A stretch of 64,000 nucleotides of DNA from Porticoccaceae bacterium (GTDB lineage: Bacteria > Pseudomonadota > Gammaproteobacteria > Pseudomonadales > Porticoccaceae). The stretch covers positions 108,717-172,716 of the forward strand of contig JAHEHL010000001.1 in NCBI GenBank assembly GCA_024644595.1. The letters run 5' to 3'. Position numbers and translations under genes: made by a program. The notes under the pieces are model-generated. The model did no database searches and was not told the origin of the DNA. It was given only the letters and a program-made list of their open reading frames with translations. Within the stretch, counting starts at the first letter, position 1, and each line of letters begins with the position of its first letter. This document shows positions 37,459 through 47,904 of the stretch, piece by piece.

Positions 37459-38597
37459 AAAACATTACTCTCATTCAATACCGACCGCAGCGCAGGCATT
37501 ACGATCTCGCCGCGCCAGCCATCGATTAACCTTGTCGGCCACTGGCACTCACCCTCCGAGGCGCTGCGCAGTATTGCTTCCAACTCCTTTTTATTGCACA
37601 GCAACTCTTTTGGAATATGCCGTTCTTCTGCCACCTGATTAATATTCGCACGCATGGTTTTCATCACGTCACTAACCGCCCGAGGCAGAGGCTGGGGCAA
37701 TTGGGGCGGGAGCTTGGTTGAGTCTACATCGGCAATCTGTTCAAGCACCTGCTCGCCAAAGCGCTTCACTGAGCGCGAGTACCAATCATCTATTTGATGA
37801 AGCTGACTCATTCGCGTTGGCTGGGTGTTAGCCAACTCGAGCAGCACGTTGTCTTTAACAATATGCGAACGCGGCTTATCCAGACTGCGCGCAGTCTCTT
37901 CGCGCCACTCACAGAGTTGTTTGAGCACGCCGACTGATTGGTTATCAAGGCGCCAAGCACCCTTCACTCGCAAATAATAATCTTCGGCTGCCCTGCGCTC
38001 CGCAGCGATCGACAACAGCGCCTGCATCTCCTCGTCAAACCAGCTCTGACGATCCTGCTGCTGCAGCTCGGCCGCGAGTATTTTATAAATCTTGAACAGG
38101 TAGAAAACATCATCAGCTGCATACTGCTTTTGTCGCTCACTAAGCGGGCGTGCAAGCCAATCTGAGCGGGTATCTTCTTTACCCAACTCGATATCAAGTA
38201 ACTCATTGACCAGTCGCGCATAGCCCATTGAATAGCCAATATTGACGAGCCCTGCCGCCACCTGAGAGTCGAAAATTCGTGTCGGACTCAGCGCCAGAAC
38301 CTGGTCCAGCACTTCCAAATCCTCACCACAGGCATGAAATATCAGGGTTAACTGTTCGGTCGCCAAAAGCTGCTGTAGCGGTTGTAATTCATCGATCGCA
38401 GGCACATCAATCAACCAGCACTGCTCACCATCAGACAGCTGAATCAGTGCCAGCTTTGCGAAATAGGTATCGCTGCGCATAAACTCGGTATCGATCGCCA
38501 GCTCAGTGTTGTGCTGCAACTGCGCGCAGACCGCGGCTAATTGCTGGTGAGTATCGATCCAGTGAATAGTAGCACTTGAGTCATTGATATTGGTCAT
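37455..38597 (-). CDS. rnd: Ribonuclease D
   Basis: 380 residues. The N-terminal DEDD exonuclease domain shows motif I in LAIDTEFMRSDTY, motif II in IFHACGEDLEVL and motif III in QKQYAADDVFYL (Tyr and Asp, DEDDy type). HRDC-like helical domains follow (about 210-370). RNase D trims the 3' ends of tRNA precursors and other small RNAs. It is the first gene of the rnd-ycgL-ycgN unit; the 81 bases before recR are non-coding. Confidence 0.94.
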   Translation of the reverse strand: MTNINDSSATIHWIDTHQQLAAVCAQLQHNTELAIDTEFMRSDTYFAKLALIQLSDGEQCWLIDVPAIDELQPLQQLLATEQLTLIFHACGEDLEVLDQVLALSPTRIFDSQVAAGLVNIGYSMGYARLVNELLDIELGKEDTRSDWLARPLSERQKQYAADDVFYLFKIYKILAAELQQQDRQSWFDEEMQALLSIAAERRAAEDYYLRVKGAWRLDNQSVGVLKQLCEWREETARSLDKPRSHIVKDNVLLELANTQPTRMSQLHQIDDWYSRSVKRFGEQVLEQIADVDSTKLPPQLPQPLPRAVSDVMKTMRANINQVAEERHIPKELLCNKKELEAILRSASEGECQWPTRLIDGWRGEIVMPALRSVLNESNVL

Positions 38598-38678
38598 TGA
38601 GATCCTGTTGATCGAGGCCTGTTACAGCAAGCCAGTTAGTTACGCCACGTTACTCCGAGGGCGATAAAAGAGGATTAA

Positions 38679-39272
38679 TCAGAGCGTTTTGCGACTCTGA
38701 AGCGCCATATTTAGCGTGCCGCCATCGACATATTCAAGCTCACCACCCATCGGCACGCCGTAGGCAATTCTCGATACCGCTACGCCCAGCGCTTTGGCCT
38801 TGTCCGCAATAAAATGTGCCGTTGCTTCTCCTTCAACGGTCAAGTTAGTCGCCAGAATCAGCTCCGTGACAGGGCCGGTTTGCAGCCGCTCAATCAACTG
38901 ATCAATGCCAAGCTGCTCGGGACCAATTCCATCGATCGGCGACAGGTGCCCAAGCAGAACAAAATATTTCCCACGAAAACTCCCGGCTTGTTCGATCGCA
39001 TACAGATCTGCCGGGCTCTCGACCACACAGATTTGCTCTGGCTGGCGGCGCTCGTCGCGACAGAGGGCACAAACGTTGTGTTCAGTCAGGGTACGGCATT
39101 CACCGCAGCGGCCGACTTTCTCGACCGACTCTACCAGCACCTCAGCGAGCCGCGCGGCACCCACTCGATCACGCTCCAGCAGATGGAGTGCCATTCGCTG
39201 TGCAGATTTGGCTCCGACACCCGGCAAAACACGCAGTGATTCGATAAGTTGATCGATTAAATTACCGTACAC
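38679..39272 (-). CDS. recR: Recombination mediator protein RecR
   Basis: 197 residues, full length. Order: helix-hairpin-helix near residues 10-30 ([19 protein letters not shown]), four-cysteine zinc finger [16 protein letters not shown], Toprim domain ([17 protein letters not shown]), and Walker B-like tail. RecR acts with RecO and RecF to load RecA on SSB-coated gaps. It is downstream of ybaB and dnaX, the usual cluster. Confidence 0.96.
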   Translation of the reverse strand: MYGNLIDQLIESLRVLPGVGAKSAQRMALHLLERDRVGAARLAEVLVESVEKVGRCGECRTLTEHNVCALCRDERRQPEQICVVESPADLYAIEQAGSFRGKYFVLLGHLSPIDGIGPEQLGIDQLIERLQTGPVTELILATNLTVEGEATAHFIADKAKALGVAVSRIAYGVPMGGELEYVDGGTLNMALQSRKTL

Positions 39273-39303
39273 AGTTCGCCCTTTTTAATAGTGTTAGCAA
39301 TGT

Positions 39304-39621
39304 TCAAAACGGCATCTTAAACCCGGCTGGCAAATCCATGCCGCCGGTCATTTTGCTCAAAGCATCTTTGCTCTTGGCTTCAACCTTACGTACCGCGTCA
39401 TTGACCGCGGCGGCCAGAAGGTCTTCGAGAAACTCTTTATCTTCCTGCATCAGGGATGGATCGAGAGTAACCTTGCGGACATCGTGGCGCCCAGTCATTA
39501 CCACCTTAACCATACCAGCACCGGACTCGCCGGTTACCTCCGCATTGGCTGCCTGCTCTTGCATTTCAGCCATCTTGCCCTGCATCTGTTGGGCCTGTTT
39601 CATCAAATCATTGATATTCAT
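39304..39621 (-). CDS. ybaB: YbaB/EbfC nucleoid-associated protein
   Basis: 105 residues of the YbaB/EbfC DNA-binding family: N-terminal [17 protein letters not shown] and the central [20 protein letters not shown] are hallmarks. It binds DNA as a dimer shaped like tweezers and is thought to affect nucleoid organisation. It sits between dnaX and recR with 24 and 31 base gaps, consistent with one transcript. Confidence 0.94.
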   Translation of the reverse strand: MNINDLMKQAQQMQGKMAEMQEQAANAEVTGESGAGMVKVVMTGRHDVRKVTLDPSLMQEDKEFLEDLLAAAVNDAVRKVEAKSKDALSKMTGGMDLPAGFKMPF

Positions 39622-39645
39622 ACTCTACTCTTTGCTATCAGGGTA

Positions 39646-41556
39646 CTAATCGATGGGCAGCACTGAATTCTCGTCCAGCGTACCGTCAAAAAGGTGTTTA
39701 AATTTTACCACTGCAGGATCACTGTTAAGGCTATCAACAGCTTCCGCAAGGCGTTCAGCCTTCTCTCTGGTGCTGGCGGCACGAGGCGTTTCCTGCTCGG
39801 CGACACCCAGAGTGATCGCAACCGTTACTGGTTGCTGGAAATAGTCACTCAGCGCCTCACTAAACTGCTGCTGGTGGGAATCGTCATAGAGACTATTGTT
39901 ATCGCTGTCGATCAAAAACTGTAACTGTCTGCCACTGCGTTGCAAGAACAGGCAATGACTGGCAATCTCTCCGAGCGATGCGCCAATCGTTAGTTGACGC
40001 CGCAAAGGGATCCAGTTATCTGGCGTTAGCTGCTCGAGAGTGATCCGCTCCGGGGCGGCAGGTTCGGCTCTAACGTCCTGTGGCACCGGTCGTGTTGGCT
40101 GAACCATGCTGGATGACGATGGGCTCTCCGTTAACGCCGGGATTTCTGCACACGCCAGGTTCTCTGAAGCAGGGGTCTTTGCAACAGGCCCCTCCCAGCG
40201 TGTTTCAGGCTCAGCACAAAACGGGGAGGCCTCAGTCGCGGTTAAAGATTCAAACTGTTGCGTCAGATCAGGACGCGGCTGTGACGCAGCTTCAATGTCC
40301 GAATCCAATAATGATTGCGGCGCATCGTGGGCAATTGCCGCGACCACCGCTTCAGACTTTTTTACGCCAGACTCCACCTCCGTCGGAGGCACTGCATCAG
40401 CTGTAGCTGCGACAGCAGCCGCAGGAGTATCCTTTGTTGCTGCGGAGGATGGCAGCGCCGTTCGACCGGCGGGTAAGGGACGGAACGCCAATGCCCGCAA
40501 CATAACCATCTCAAAACCGGATCTCGCATCTGGTGAGAGCTGCAGATCCTTGCGCCCCAAAAGACAGATCTGATAGAAAAGCTGGACATCTTCACGACTT
40601 ACTGCCGCGGAGAGTGCCAACAGTTCACTGTAATGAGCGACCGATTTATCCAGTGCCTCCGGCACCGTTTGTACTATCGCCACCTGGTGCCAAACTGACA
40701 AAATATCCGCCAGCGCCGCATCATAATCGGGTGCCTGCTCAGCCATGCGACCGATCGCCGCAAGTAACTCGATACCAGAACCCTGAGTTAGAGCCTGACA
40801 GATCTCAATCACATAGCCGCGCTCAATAGTACCCAGCATGGCGCTGACTTCGCTCTCGGTGACTTGGCCACCACCGTGGCCAATCGCCTGATCAGTCAGA
40901 CTTAAGGCATCGCGCATGCTGCCATCAGCGGCTCTCGCCAGAGACCACAGCGCTGCATCTTCAAAGGGTACCTGCTCTTCTCCGAGCACAAATTGTAAAT
41001 GCTCCGTAATCCGCTCTGCACTGAGATTCTTTAAATTGAACTGCAGGCATCGCGACAACACGGTGATAGGCAGCTTTTGCGGATCGGTGGTAGCAAACAG
41101 AAACTTTACGTGCGGCGGCGGCTCTTCGAGCGTTTTCAGCAGTGCAGCGAAACTCGACTTGGAGAGCATATGCACTTCGTCAATCAGATAGATCTTGTAG
41201 CGGCCTCGGGAAGGCGCGTACTGCACATTGTCGAGCAATTCGCGCATATCATCGACGCCGGTTCGCGATGCCGCATCAACCTCGATCAGATCAATAAACC
41301 GGCCCTGATTAATTTCATTGCAGGCCGAGCATTCACCACAGGGAACCGAGCTGACACCCGCCTCACAGTTGAGGCATTTCGAGAGAATCCGCGCAATCGT
41401 TGTCTTGCCCACTCCTCGGGTCCCGGTAAACAGATACGCATGATGCAGTCGGTCGTGATCGAGTGCATTGATCAGCGCCTGCAACACATGTTGCTGGCCC
41501 GCCATTTCGGCAAAGATTTTGGGACGCCATTTCCGGGCGAGAACTTGGTAACTCAT
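39646..41556 (-). CDS. dnaX: DNA polymerase III subunits tau and gamma
   Basis: 636 residues. AAA+ clamp-loader module: Walker A GTRGVGKTTIAR, four-cysteine zinc site (CLNCEAGVSSVPCGECSAC), Walker B IDEVHMLS, sensor 1 ATTDPQKLP, arginine-finger SRC. A Pro/Ala-rich linker (about 355-510) and the C-terminal DnaB/alpha-binding tau domains follow. Tau bridges polymerase cores and helicase. Codons 398-400 (GTA AAA AAG) contain the slippery word A AAA AAG with a -1-frame stop right after, so a truncated gamma of about 401 residues is expected. The 4.5S RNA gene lies just upstream on the same strand. Confidence 0.96.
   Translation of the reverse strand: MSYQVLARKWRPKIFAEMAGQQHVLQALINALDHDRLHHAYLFTGTRGVGKTTIARILSKCLNCEAGVSSVPCGECSACNEINQGRFIDLIEVDAASRTGVDDMRELLDNVQYAPSRGRYKIYLIDEVHMLSKSSFAALLKTLEEPPPHVKFLFATTDPQKLPITVLSRCLQFNLKNLSAERITEHLQFVLGEEQVPFEDAALWSLARAADGSMRDALSLTDQAIGHGGGQVTESEVSAMLGTIERGYVIEICQALTQGSGIELLAAIGRMAEQAPDYDAALADILSVWHQVAIVQTVPEALDKSVAHYSELLALSAAVSREDVQLFYQICLLGRKDLQLSPDARSGFEMVMLRALAFRPLPAGRTALPSSAATKDTPAAAVAATADAVPPTEVESGVKKSEAVVAAIAHDAPQSLLDSDIEAASQPRPDLTQQFESLTATEASPFCAEPETRWEGPVAKTPASENLACAEIPALTESPSSSSMVQPTRPVPQDVRAEPAAPERITLEQLTPDNWIPLRRQLTIGASLGEIASHCLFLQRSGRQLQFLIDSDNNSLYDDSHQQQFSEALSDYFQQPVTVAITLGVAEQETPRAASTREKAERLAEAVDSLNSDPAVVKFKHLFDGTLDENSVLPID
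40352..40363 (-). other. Programmed -1 frameshift signal in dnaX
   Basis: On the minus strand the heptamer A AAA AAG (40363-40357) is in the reading phase needed for tandem slippage: zero-frame codons GTA AAA AAG TCT GAA. After a -1 slip the next codons are GTC and TGA (stop at 40354-40352). The E. coli dnaX site has the same heptamer and also stops one codon later. GGAGG and GGAG words lie 8-13 bases upstream, like the internal Shine-Dalgarno stimulator. Downstream, GTGG/CCAC (40347-40344, 40330-40327) or GCGGC/GCCGC (40341-40337, 40321-40317) could form the stimulating stem. Confidence 0.8.
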
Positions 41557-41696
41557 AATGTCGACGGCTTAAATTTCAAAGCAGCATTATAGGGAGATAA
41601 CCGGCAGATAAACAGACTGTTGAGGTGGGTGGCCAAACTCGACGTCGAGCAATGTCTCGACGTCAGTCGGTGCTACATAGCGTGATATTTTTGTAG

Positions 41697-41732
41697 AGAA
41701 TACAGTGCGCTAGAATACAGTACGCTAGAATA
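41697..41732. repeat. 15-base tandem repeat next to the 4.5S RNA gene
   Basis: The unit AGAATACAGTGCGCT (41697-41711) is repeated with one change (41712-41726, AGAATACAGTACGCT), followed by six bases of a third copy. It lies at the 3' side of the minus-strand 4.5S RNA gene and before dnaX. Confidence 0.7.
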
Positions 41733-41735
41733 ATG

Positions 41736-41850
41736 GCGGTGACCCTCACCAGCCACACCTCGGCACACAGCGTCACCACTACCGTTGCTCCCTTCCGGGC
41801 CTGGCGGGGTTCGTGGTTGGCCATTGCGAGGGGACCAATGAGGGCCACCA
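41736..41850 (-). ncRNA. ffs: Signal recognition particle 4.5S RNA
   Basis: On the minus strand the RNA has the universal SRP domain IV core: CCAGGCCCGGAAGGGAGCA, with the GGAA-type tetraloop region and the asymmetric loop. The ends pair (GGTGGCCCTCA near 41849-41839 with TGAGGGTCACC near 41750-41740), giving one long hairpin of about 115 nucleotides, the size of bacterial 4.5S RNA. It binds Ffh and directs membrane protein insertion. Exact ends are estimated. A matching promoter lies just upstream. Confidence 0.9.
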
Positions 41851-41866
41851 TAAAACGGTGCGCGGG

Positions 41867-41895
41867 ATTATCGGGGGTTTGCTGCTTCAGTGCAA
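41867..41895 (-). promoter_or_regulatory. Sigma-70 promoter of the 4.5S RNA gene
   Basis: On the minus strand TTGCAC (41895-41890) and GATAAT (41872-41867) are separated by exactly 17 bases. The -10 is followed by the GC-rich discriminator CCCGCGC, typical of growth-rate and ppGpp-controlled stable RNA promoters. The expected start is about 41859, so the mature 5' end at about 41850 would need trimming. Confidence 0.65.
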
Positions 41896-42045
41896 CAGAT
41901 GATCGCGCAAAGCCTGCTGAAAGCAGATCAAAATACACAACCGAGCGACCCAAATTGGTAGTTTCTATTGTGGTGAATTCTGTTAGGATCGTCTCACATT
42001 AGTTGCAACATCACCCAAACTTCCTAATAGAGTAGACCTCGATCA

Positions 42046-43755
42046 ATGAGCCAAACTACCGCGTACCAGAACCACAAGACAGCAACCCAATCATCCTCTA
42101 CCCACACCACCAAAACGTCCACAGCAGCCCTTCTTTTCGGCGCCGTTATGATGGTGTTTTTGAGCGGTTGTGGCACAGACGAAACCAATGTCAGTAAAGG
42201 CAACGAGACCGGAACGCTACACTGGGGGAACGGCACTGAACCGCAGAGTCTCGACCCGCATATCGCCACCGGTGTACCTGAGCATCATATTATCAGCTCG
42301 ATTATGGAAGGCTTGGTAACCAAAGACAGCACCACCCTTGAACCCAAACCCGGTGTTGCCGAATCCTGGGAAATCAGCGAAGACGGCCGCGTCTACACCT
42401 TCCATCTGCGTCACGATGCGCGCTGGTCAAACGGTGACCCACACACTGCAGAAGATTACGTCTGGTCGTGGTGGCGAGCCCTGCAACCTGCACTGGGTAG
42501 TCTCTACGCTTATATGTATTACGCCATCGACAATGCCCAAGAGTATTACGAAGGAACCATTACCGACTTTGAGCAGGTCGGCGTCAAAGCACTAGACGAG
42601 CACACCCTTCAGGTTACACTGGAGAATCCAACCCCCTATTTCTTGCAGCTGCTTGATCACTACAGTCTGTTTCCAGTGCACCGCCCAACCTTAGAAAAAT
42701 TCGGTGCTCCAGACGAGCGTGGCACCCGCTGGACCTATGAGGGCAACATAGTCACTAATGGCCCCTTCCAGCTAACCGAGTGGCAAATCAACCGCCGAGT
42801 TGTGGTTGAGCGCAACCCCTACTACTGGGACAGAGACACAGTCAGACTCAATAAAATTATCTTTTACCCGACGGAAAACGCTGTCAGTGAAGAACGCATG
42901 TTCCGCTCAGGTCAACTGCACTACACCAACGATATCCCCGCCGATAAAATCCCGGTTTATAAAGAGAGCGGAGACCCAACACTAGAGATTGCCCCTTATC
43001 TGGGCACTTATTTCTACCGCATCAACACCAATCTCGCGCATCTGAAAGACCCGCGTGTGAGACGCGCGTTGGCAATGACCATCGATCGTGAGCAGATTAC
43101 TGAGCGCATCACCAAGGCGGGACAAATACCAACCTATGCTCTGACACCTCCCGGAACTATGGGCTACTACCCACCAAGCGATCTCAGCTTTGACCCGGAA
43201 GCGGCGCGCAAGCTACTGGCCGAAGCCGGCTATCCAAACGGCGAAGGATTTCCGGTTACCGAGATTCTTTACAATACCAATGAGGGTCATCGCAAAATCG
43301 CCGTAGCAATACAGCAGATGTGGAACAAGTATCTCAACATCGAAATCCAGCTCCTCAATCAGGAGTGGAAAGTCTATCTCGATAGTGAGAGTGCCGGTGA
43401 TTATCAGATCTCACGAGCGTCGTGGATTGGCGACTATGTCGACCCCAACAGTTTTCTCGACATGTTTCTCTGTGGTGGTGGCAACAACCGCACCGGCTGG
43501 TGTAACGAAGAGTTCGACCGCCTGATTCTAGATGAAGCGCCAACGGCCAAAACCCATGCCAAGCGCCTCGAGATCTTTACCCAGGCCGAGACTATCCTGC
43601 TCGCAGACCTGCCGATTATTCCAATATTCACCTATACCTCCAAGCACCTGGTCAGCCCGGCTATTAAAAACAAGGGCACCAATCTGCTTGACCAAACCAT
43701 GTATAAAGAGATCTATCTCGAGTCCGACTCGGGCAGTAATGGTGGTGACAACTAA
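42046..43755 (+). CDS. oppA: Oligopeptide ABC transporter, substrate-binding lipoprotein
   Basis: 569 residues of the SBP family 5 (OppA/MppA). The signal peptide has an unusually long polar N-region (about 27 residues) before the hydrophobic core and lipobox LSGC, so Cys at about residue 42 should be lipidated. Hallmarks are LHWGNGTEPQSLDPH, EGLVTKD, DPRVRRALAMTIDRE and IPIFTYTS. It captures peptides in the periplasm for the OppBC/ATPase complex encoded next. Its stop overlaps the start of oppB (TAATG). Specificity (oligo- versus murein peptides) is not determinable. Confidence 0.9.
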   Translation: MSQTTAYQNHKTATQSSSTHTTKTSTAALLFGAVMMVFLSGCGTDETNVSKGNETGTLHWGNGTEPQSLDPHIATGVPEHHIISSIMEGLVTKDSTTLEPKPGVAESWEISEDGRVYTFHLRHDARWSNGDPHTAEDYVWSWWRALQPALGSLYAYMYYAIDNAQEYYEGTITDFEQVGVKALDEHTLQVTLENPTPYFLQLLDHYSLFPVHRPTLEKFGAPDERGTRWTYEGNIVTNGPFQLTEWQINRRVVVERNPYYWDRDTVRLNKIIFYPTENAVSEERMFRSGQLHYTNDIPADKIPVYKESGDPTLEIAPYLGTYFYRINTNLAHLKDPRVRRALAMTIDREQITERITKAGQIPTYALTPPGTMGYYPPSDLSFDPEAARKLLAEAGYPNGEGFPVTEILYNTNEGHRKIAVAIQQMWNKYLNIEIQLLNQEWKVYLDSESAGDYQISRASWIGDYVDPNSFLDMFLCGGGNNRTGWCNEEFDRLILDEAPTAKTHAKRLEIFTQAETILLADLPIIPIFTYTSKHLVSPAIKNKGTNLLDQTMYKEIYLESDSGSNGGDN

Positions 43756-44690
43756 TGTTTCGATTTGCCATCACCCGCCTGTTACAGGCTGTACCAGTCA
43801 TCTTGGTCGTCATCAGCATTACCTTTCTGCTGGTTCACGCTGCACCAGGCGGACCGTTCTCCGCGGATAAAGCGGTACCTCCAGAAGTATTGAAAGCGCT
43901 TGAAGCACAGTACAACCTCGATCAACCACTGTGGCAACAATACATGGGCTATCTGGGTGATGTGGTGCGTGGTGATTTTGGTCCATCATTTAAATACCCT
44001 GGTCGTTCGGTCAATGAGCTGATTGCATCAGGTCTCCCCGCCACAGCGGAACTGGCCTTTTATGCCATGCTGGTCGCACTGATAATTGGCGCTAGTGCGG
44101 GCGTCTTTGCTGCCATGCGGCCTAACACTATGCAGGACTACCTGCCCATGTCAGCGGCGATGATTGGTATCTGCATGCCATCTTTTCTGCTGGGACCTCT
44201 CCTGGTACTGATCTTCGGCATTCACCTCGAATGGGTCCCGGTGTCCGGTTGGGGCGATGCGCCCGGTGACAAGATCCTCCCCGCAATTACCCTTGGCACT
44301 GGCTACGCTGCCTATATCGCGCGACTCTCGCGCGGCGGGATGCTCGAGATCCTGTCACAGGACTATATTCGTACCGCGCGCGCCAAGGGCCTCTCCGAAT
44401 CTCTGATTATTACTAAGCACGCTCTGCGAGGCGGACTAATCCCCGTGGTCGCATTTCTGGGACCCGCATTTGCGGGACTGGTCGGCGGCTCATTTGTTGT
44501 CGAGACCATCTTTCAGATTCCCGGTCTCGGACGCTTCTATGTTCAAGCGGCGTTTAATCGCGACTACACCATGATCCTCGGCACCACCATATTCTTCGCC
44601 ACGTTGATTATTGTCTTCAACCTGATCTCAGATATGATCGCCATCTGGCTCAACCCCAAGCTTCGTCAGCAGGGACAGGGAGATAATTAA
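43755..44690 (+). CDS. oppB: Oligopeptide ABC transporter permease OppB
   Basis: 311 residues with six membrane segments. The N-terminal signature MFRFAITRLLQAVPVILVVISITF and the EAA-loop (DYIRTARAKGLSESLIITKHALRG) are those of OppB/DppB permeases. It forms the membrane channel with OppC. Its start overlaps the oppA stop and its stop overlaps the oppC start, both as TAATG, so translation is coupled. Confidence 0.94.
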   Translation: MFRFAITRLLQAVPVILVVISITFLLVHAAPGGPFSADKAVPPEVLKALEAQYNLDQPLWQQYMGYLGDVVRGDFGPSFKYPGRSVNELIASGLPATAELAFYAMLVALIIGASAGVFAAMRPNTMQDYLPMSAAMIGICMPSFLLGPLLVLIFGIHLEWVPVSGWGDAPGDKILPAITLGTGYAAYIARLSRGGMLEILSQDYIRTARAKGLSESLIITKHALRGGLIPVVAFLGPAFAGLVGGSFVVETIFQIPGLGRFYVQAAFNRDYTMILGTTIFFATLIIVFNLISDMIAIWLNPKLRQQGQGDN

Positions 44691-45568
44691 TGGACGCATC
44701 GATCGAAAAAATTGACGAAGCGGGCAGCTCTCTATGGCAGGACGCGTGGGTCAAACTACGTAAAAATCGTCTCGCCATCTGTGGTCTTGTGGTCTTGCTG
44801 CTGCTCGGTCTGGTATCACTCTTAACACCCTGGATTGCCCCTTACGGCTATGAAGAGCAAAACCTGATTCTCGGTGCCTCACCGCCGTCGGCCGAGCACT
44901 GGCTTGGAACCGATATCTTCGGTCGCGATATGCTCACCCGAATTATGTACGGCGGCCGCGTCTCGTTGACCGTAGGCCTGATCGCCACTGCTGTAGCTCT
45001 GATGATTGGTGTGCTCTGGGGCGCCACCGCCGGGTTTGTTGGCGGCCGCGTCGACGCCGTGATGATGCGGCTGGTGGATATCCTCTATGCCCTGCCCTTT
45101 ATGATCTTTATTGTGCTGTTGATGGTAGTCTTCGGACGCAATATCTTTCTCTTGTTTTTTGCCATCGGCGCCGTCGAATGGCTGACTATGGCGCGTATTG
45201 TGCGTGGCCAGGTAATGACCTTGCGCAAGCAGGAATTTGTCGAGGCGGCCTATTCTCTCGGCCTGTCACAGTGGACCATTATCCGCCGCCATATCATCCC
45301 CAACACGCTGGGGCCGGTTATTGTCTACACCACGCTGACGATCCCCAGTGTCATGTTACTGGAGGCATTTCTCAGCTTCCTCGGCCTGGGTATCCAGCCA
45401 CCACAGAGCTCTTGGGGCCTGCTGATCAGCTATGGTGTTGAAACCATGGAAGAGTTTCCCTGGTTGCTGATATTCCCGGGTTTGACCCTGTCGATCACAC
45501 TGTTTGCGCTCAACTTCCTCGGCGATGGTTTACGCGACGCCCTTGACCCCAGAACTTCTAAGGATTAA
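44690..45568 (+). CDS. oppC: Oligopeptide ABC transporter permease OppC
   Basis: 292 residues. A cytosolic N-terminal stretch (SSLWQDAWVKLRKNRLA) precedes the first membrane helix, followed by HWLGTDIFGRDMLTRIMYGGR, the OppC/DppC signature, and an EAA-loop (EFVEAAYSLGLSQWTIIRRHIIPN). It partners OppB. The ATPase gene begins 6 bases after its stop. Confidence 0.94.
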   Translation: MDASIEKIDEAGSSLWQDAWVKLRKNRLAICGLVVLLLLGLVSLLTPWIAPYGYEEQNLILGASPPSAEHWLGTDIFGRDMLTRIMYGGRVSLTVGLIATAVALMIGVLWGATAGFVGGRVDAVMMRLVDILYALPFMIFIVLLMVVFGRNIFLLFFAIGAVEWLTMARIVRGQVMTLRKQEFVEAAYSLGLSQWTIIRRHIIPNTLGPVIVYTTLTIPSVMLLEAFLSFLGLGIQPPQSSWGLLISYGVETMEEFPWLLIFPGLTLSITLFALNFLGDGLRDALDPRTSKD

Positions 45569-45574
45569 ATCGCC

Positions 45575-47233
<1,659 letters not shown>

Positions 47234-47857
47234 TTAAATCGCGCAGGTAATCCCGGTGCCACGTAGACCACAGTAGCCGCCTGGATTCTTGGCCAGATAC
47301 TGCTGGTGATACTCTTCAGCGTAGAAGAATGGTGGTGCAAGTTGAATTTCGGTGGTGATGGCATCGAAGCCTAGCTCATGCAACTGCTCCTGAACTCGCT
47401 CCGCCGAGGCGTTAGCAGCGGCTACCTGAGCCGCATCTGTGCAATAGATTACCGACCGATACTGGGTACCAATATCATTGCCCTGACGCATTCCCTGAGT
47501 CGGATCGTGAGCCTCCCAAAACACCGCCAGCAATTTCTCAAAACTGGTTTCTGCGGCATCAAATACCACCAACACTACTTCCGAGTGCCCGGTGCCACCG
47601 GAGCATACTTCTTCATAGGTTGGGTTGGGCGTAAAACCGCCTGCGTAACCCACCGCAGTCGTCACCACGCCCGGTTGCTGCCAAAAACGTCGCTCTGCGC
47701 CCCAGAAACAACCCAGACCGAAAACCACACTACTGAGTCCTGGCGCAAACGGTGGTTTGAGCGGCTGCTGGTTGACAAAGTGCGTGTTGCTGATCGATAT
47801 TGCAGTGTCGCGACCAGGCAACGCCTGATCAACTGAAGGGATAACCAATTTAGACAT
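47234..47857 (-). CDS. msrA: Peptide methionine sulfoxide reductase MsrA
   Basis: 207 residues. The catalytic motif [11 protein letters not shown] holds the active Cys; [11 protein letters not shown] and [10 protein letters not shown] are conserved, with a C-terminal resolving region ([12 protein letters not shown]). The longer N-terminus (about 45 residues before the motif) is normal for the E. coli-type MsrA. It repairs methionine-S-sulfoxide in proteins. It is convergent with the peptide transporter and 47 bases downstream of metZ. Confidence 0.94.
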   Translation of the reverse strand: MSKLVIPSVDQALPGRDTAISISNTHFVNQQPLKPPFAPGLSSVVFGLGCFWGAERRFWQQPGVVTTAVGYAGGFTPNPTYEEVCSGGTGHSEVVLVVFDAAETSFEKLLAVFWEAHDPTQGMRQGNDIGTQYRSVIYCTDAAQVAAANASAERVQEQLHELGFDAITTEIQLAPPFFYAEEYHQQYLAKNPGGYCGLRGTGITCAI

Positions 47858-47904
47858 TTAAAACTCCGCCTGATAACGCTTATTCGAGATGTTTTTTATA
47901 CGGC

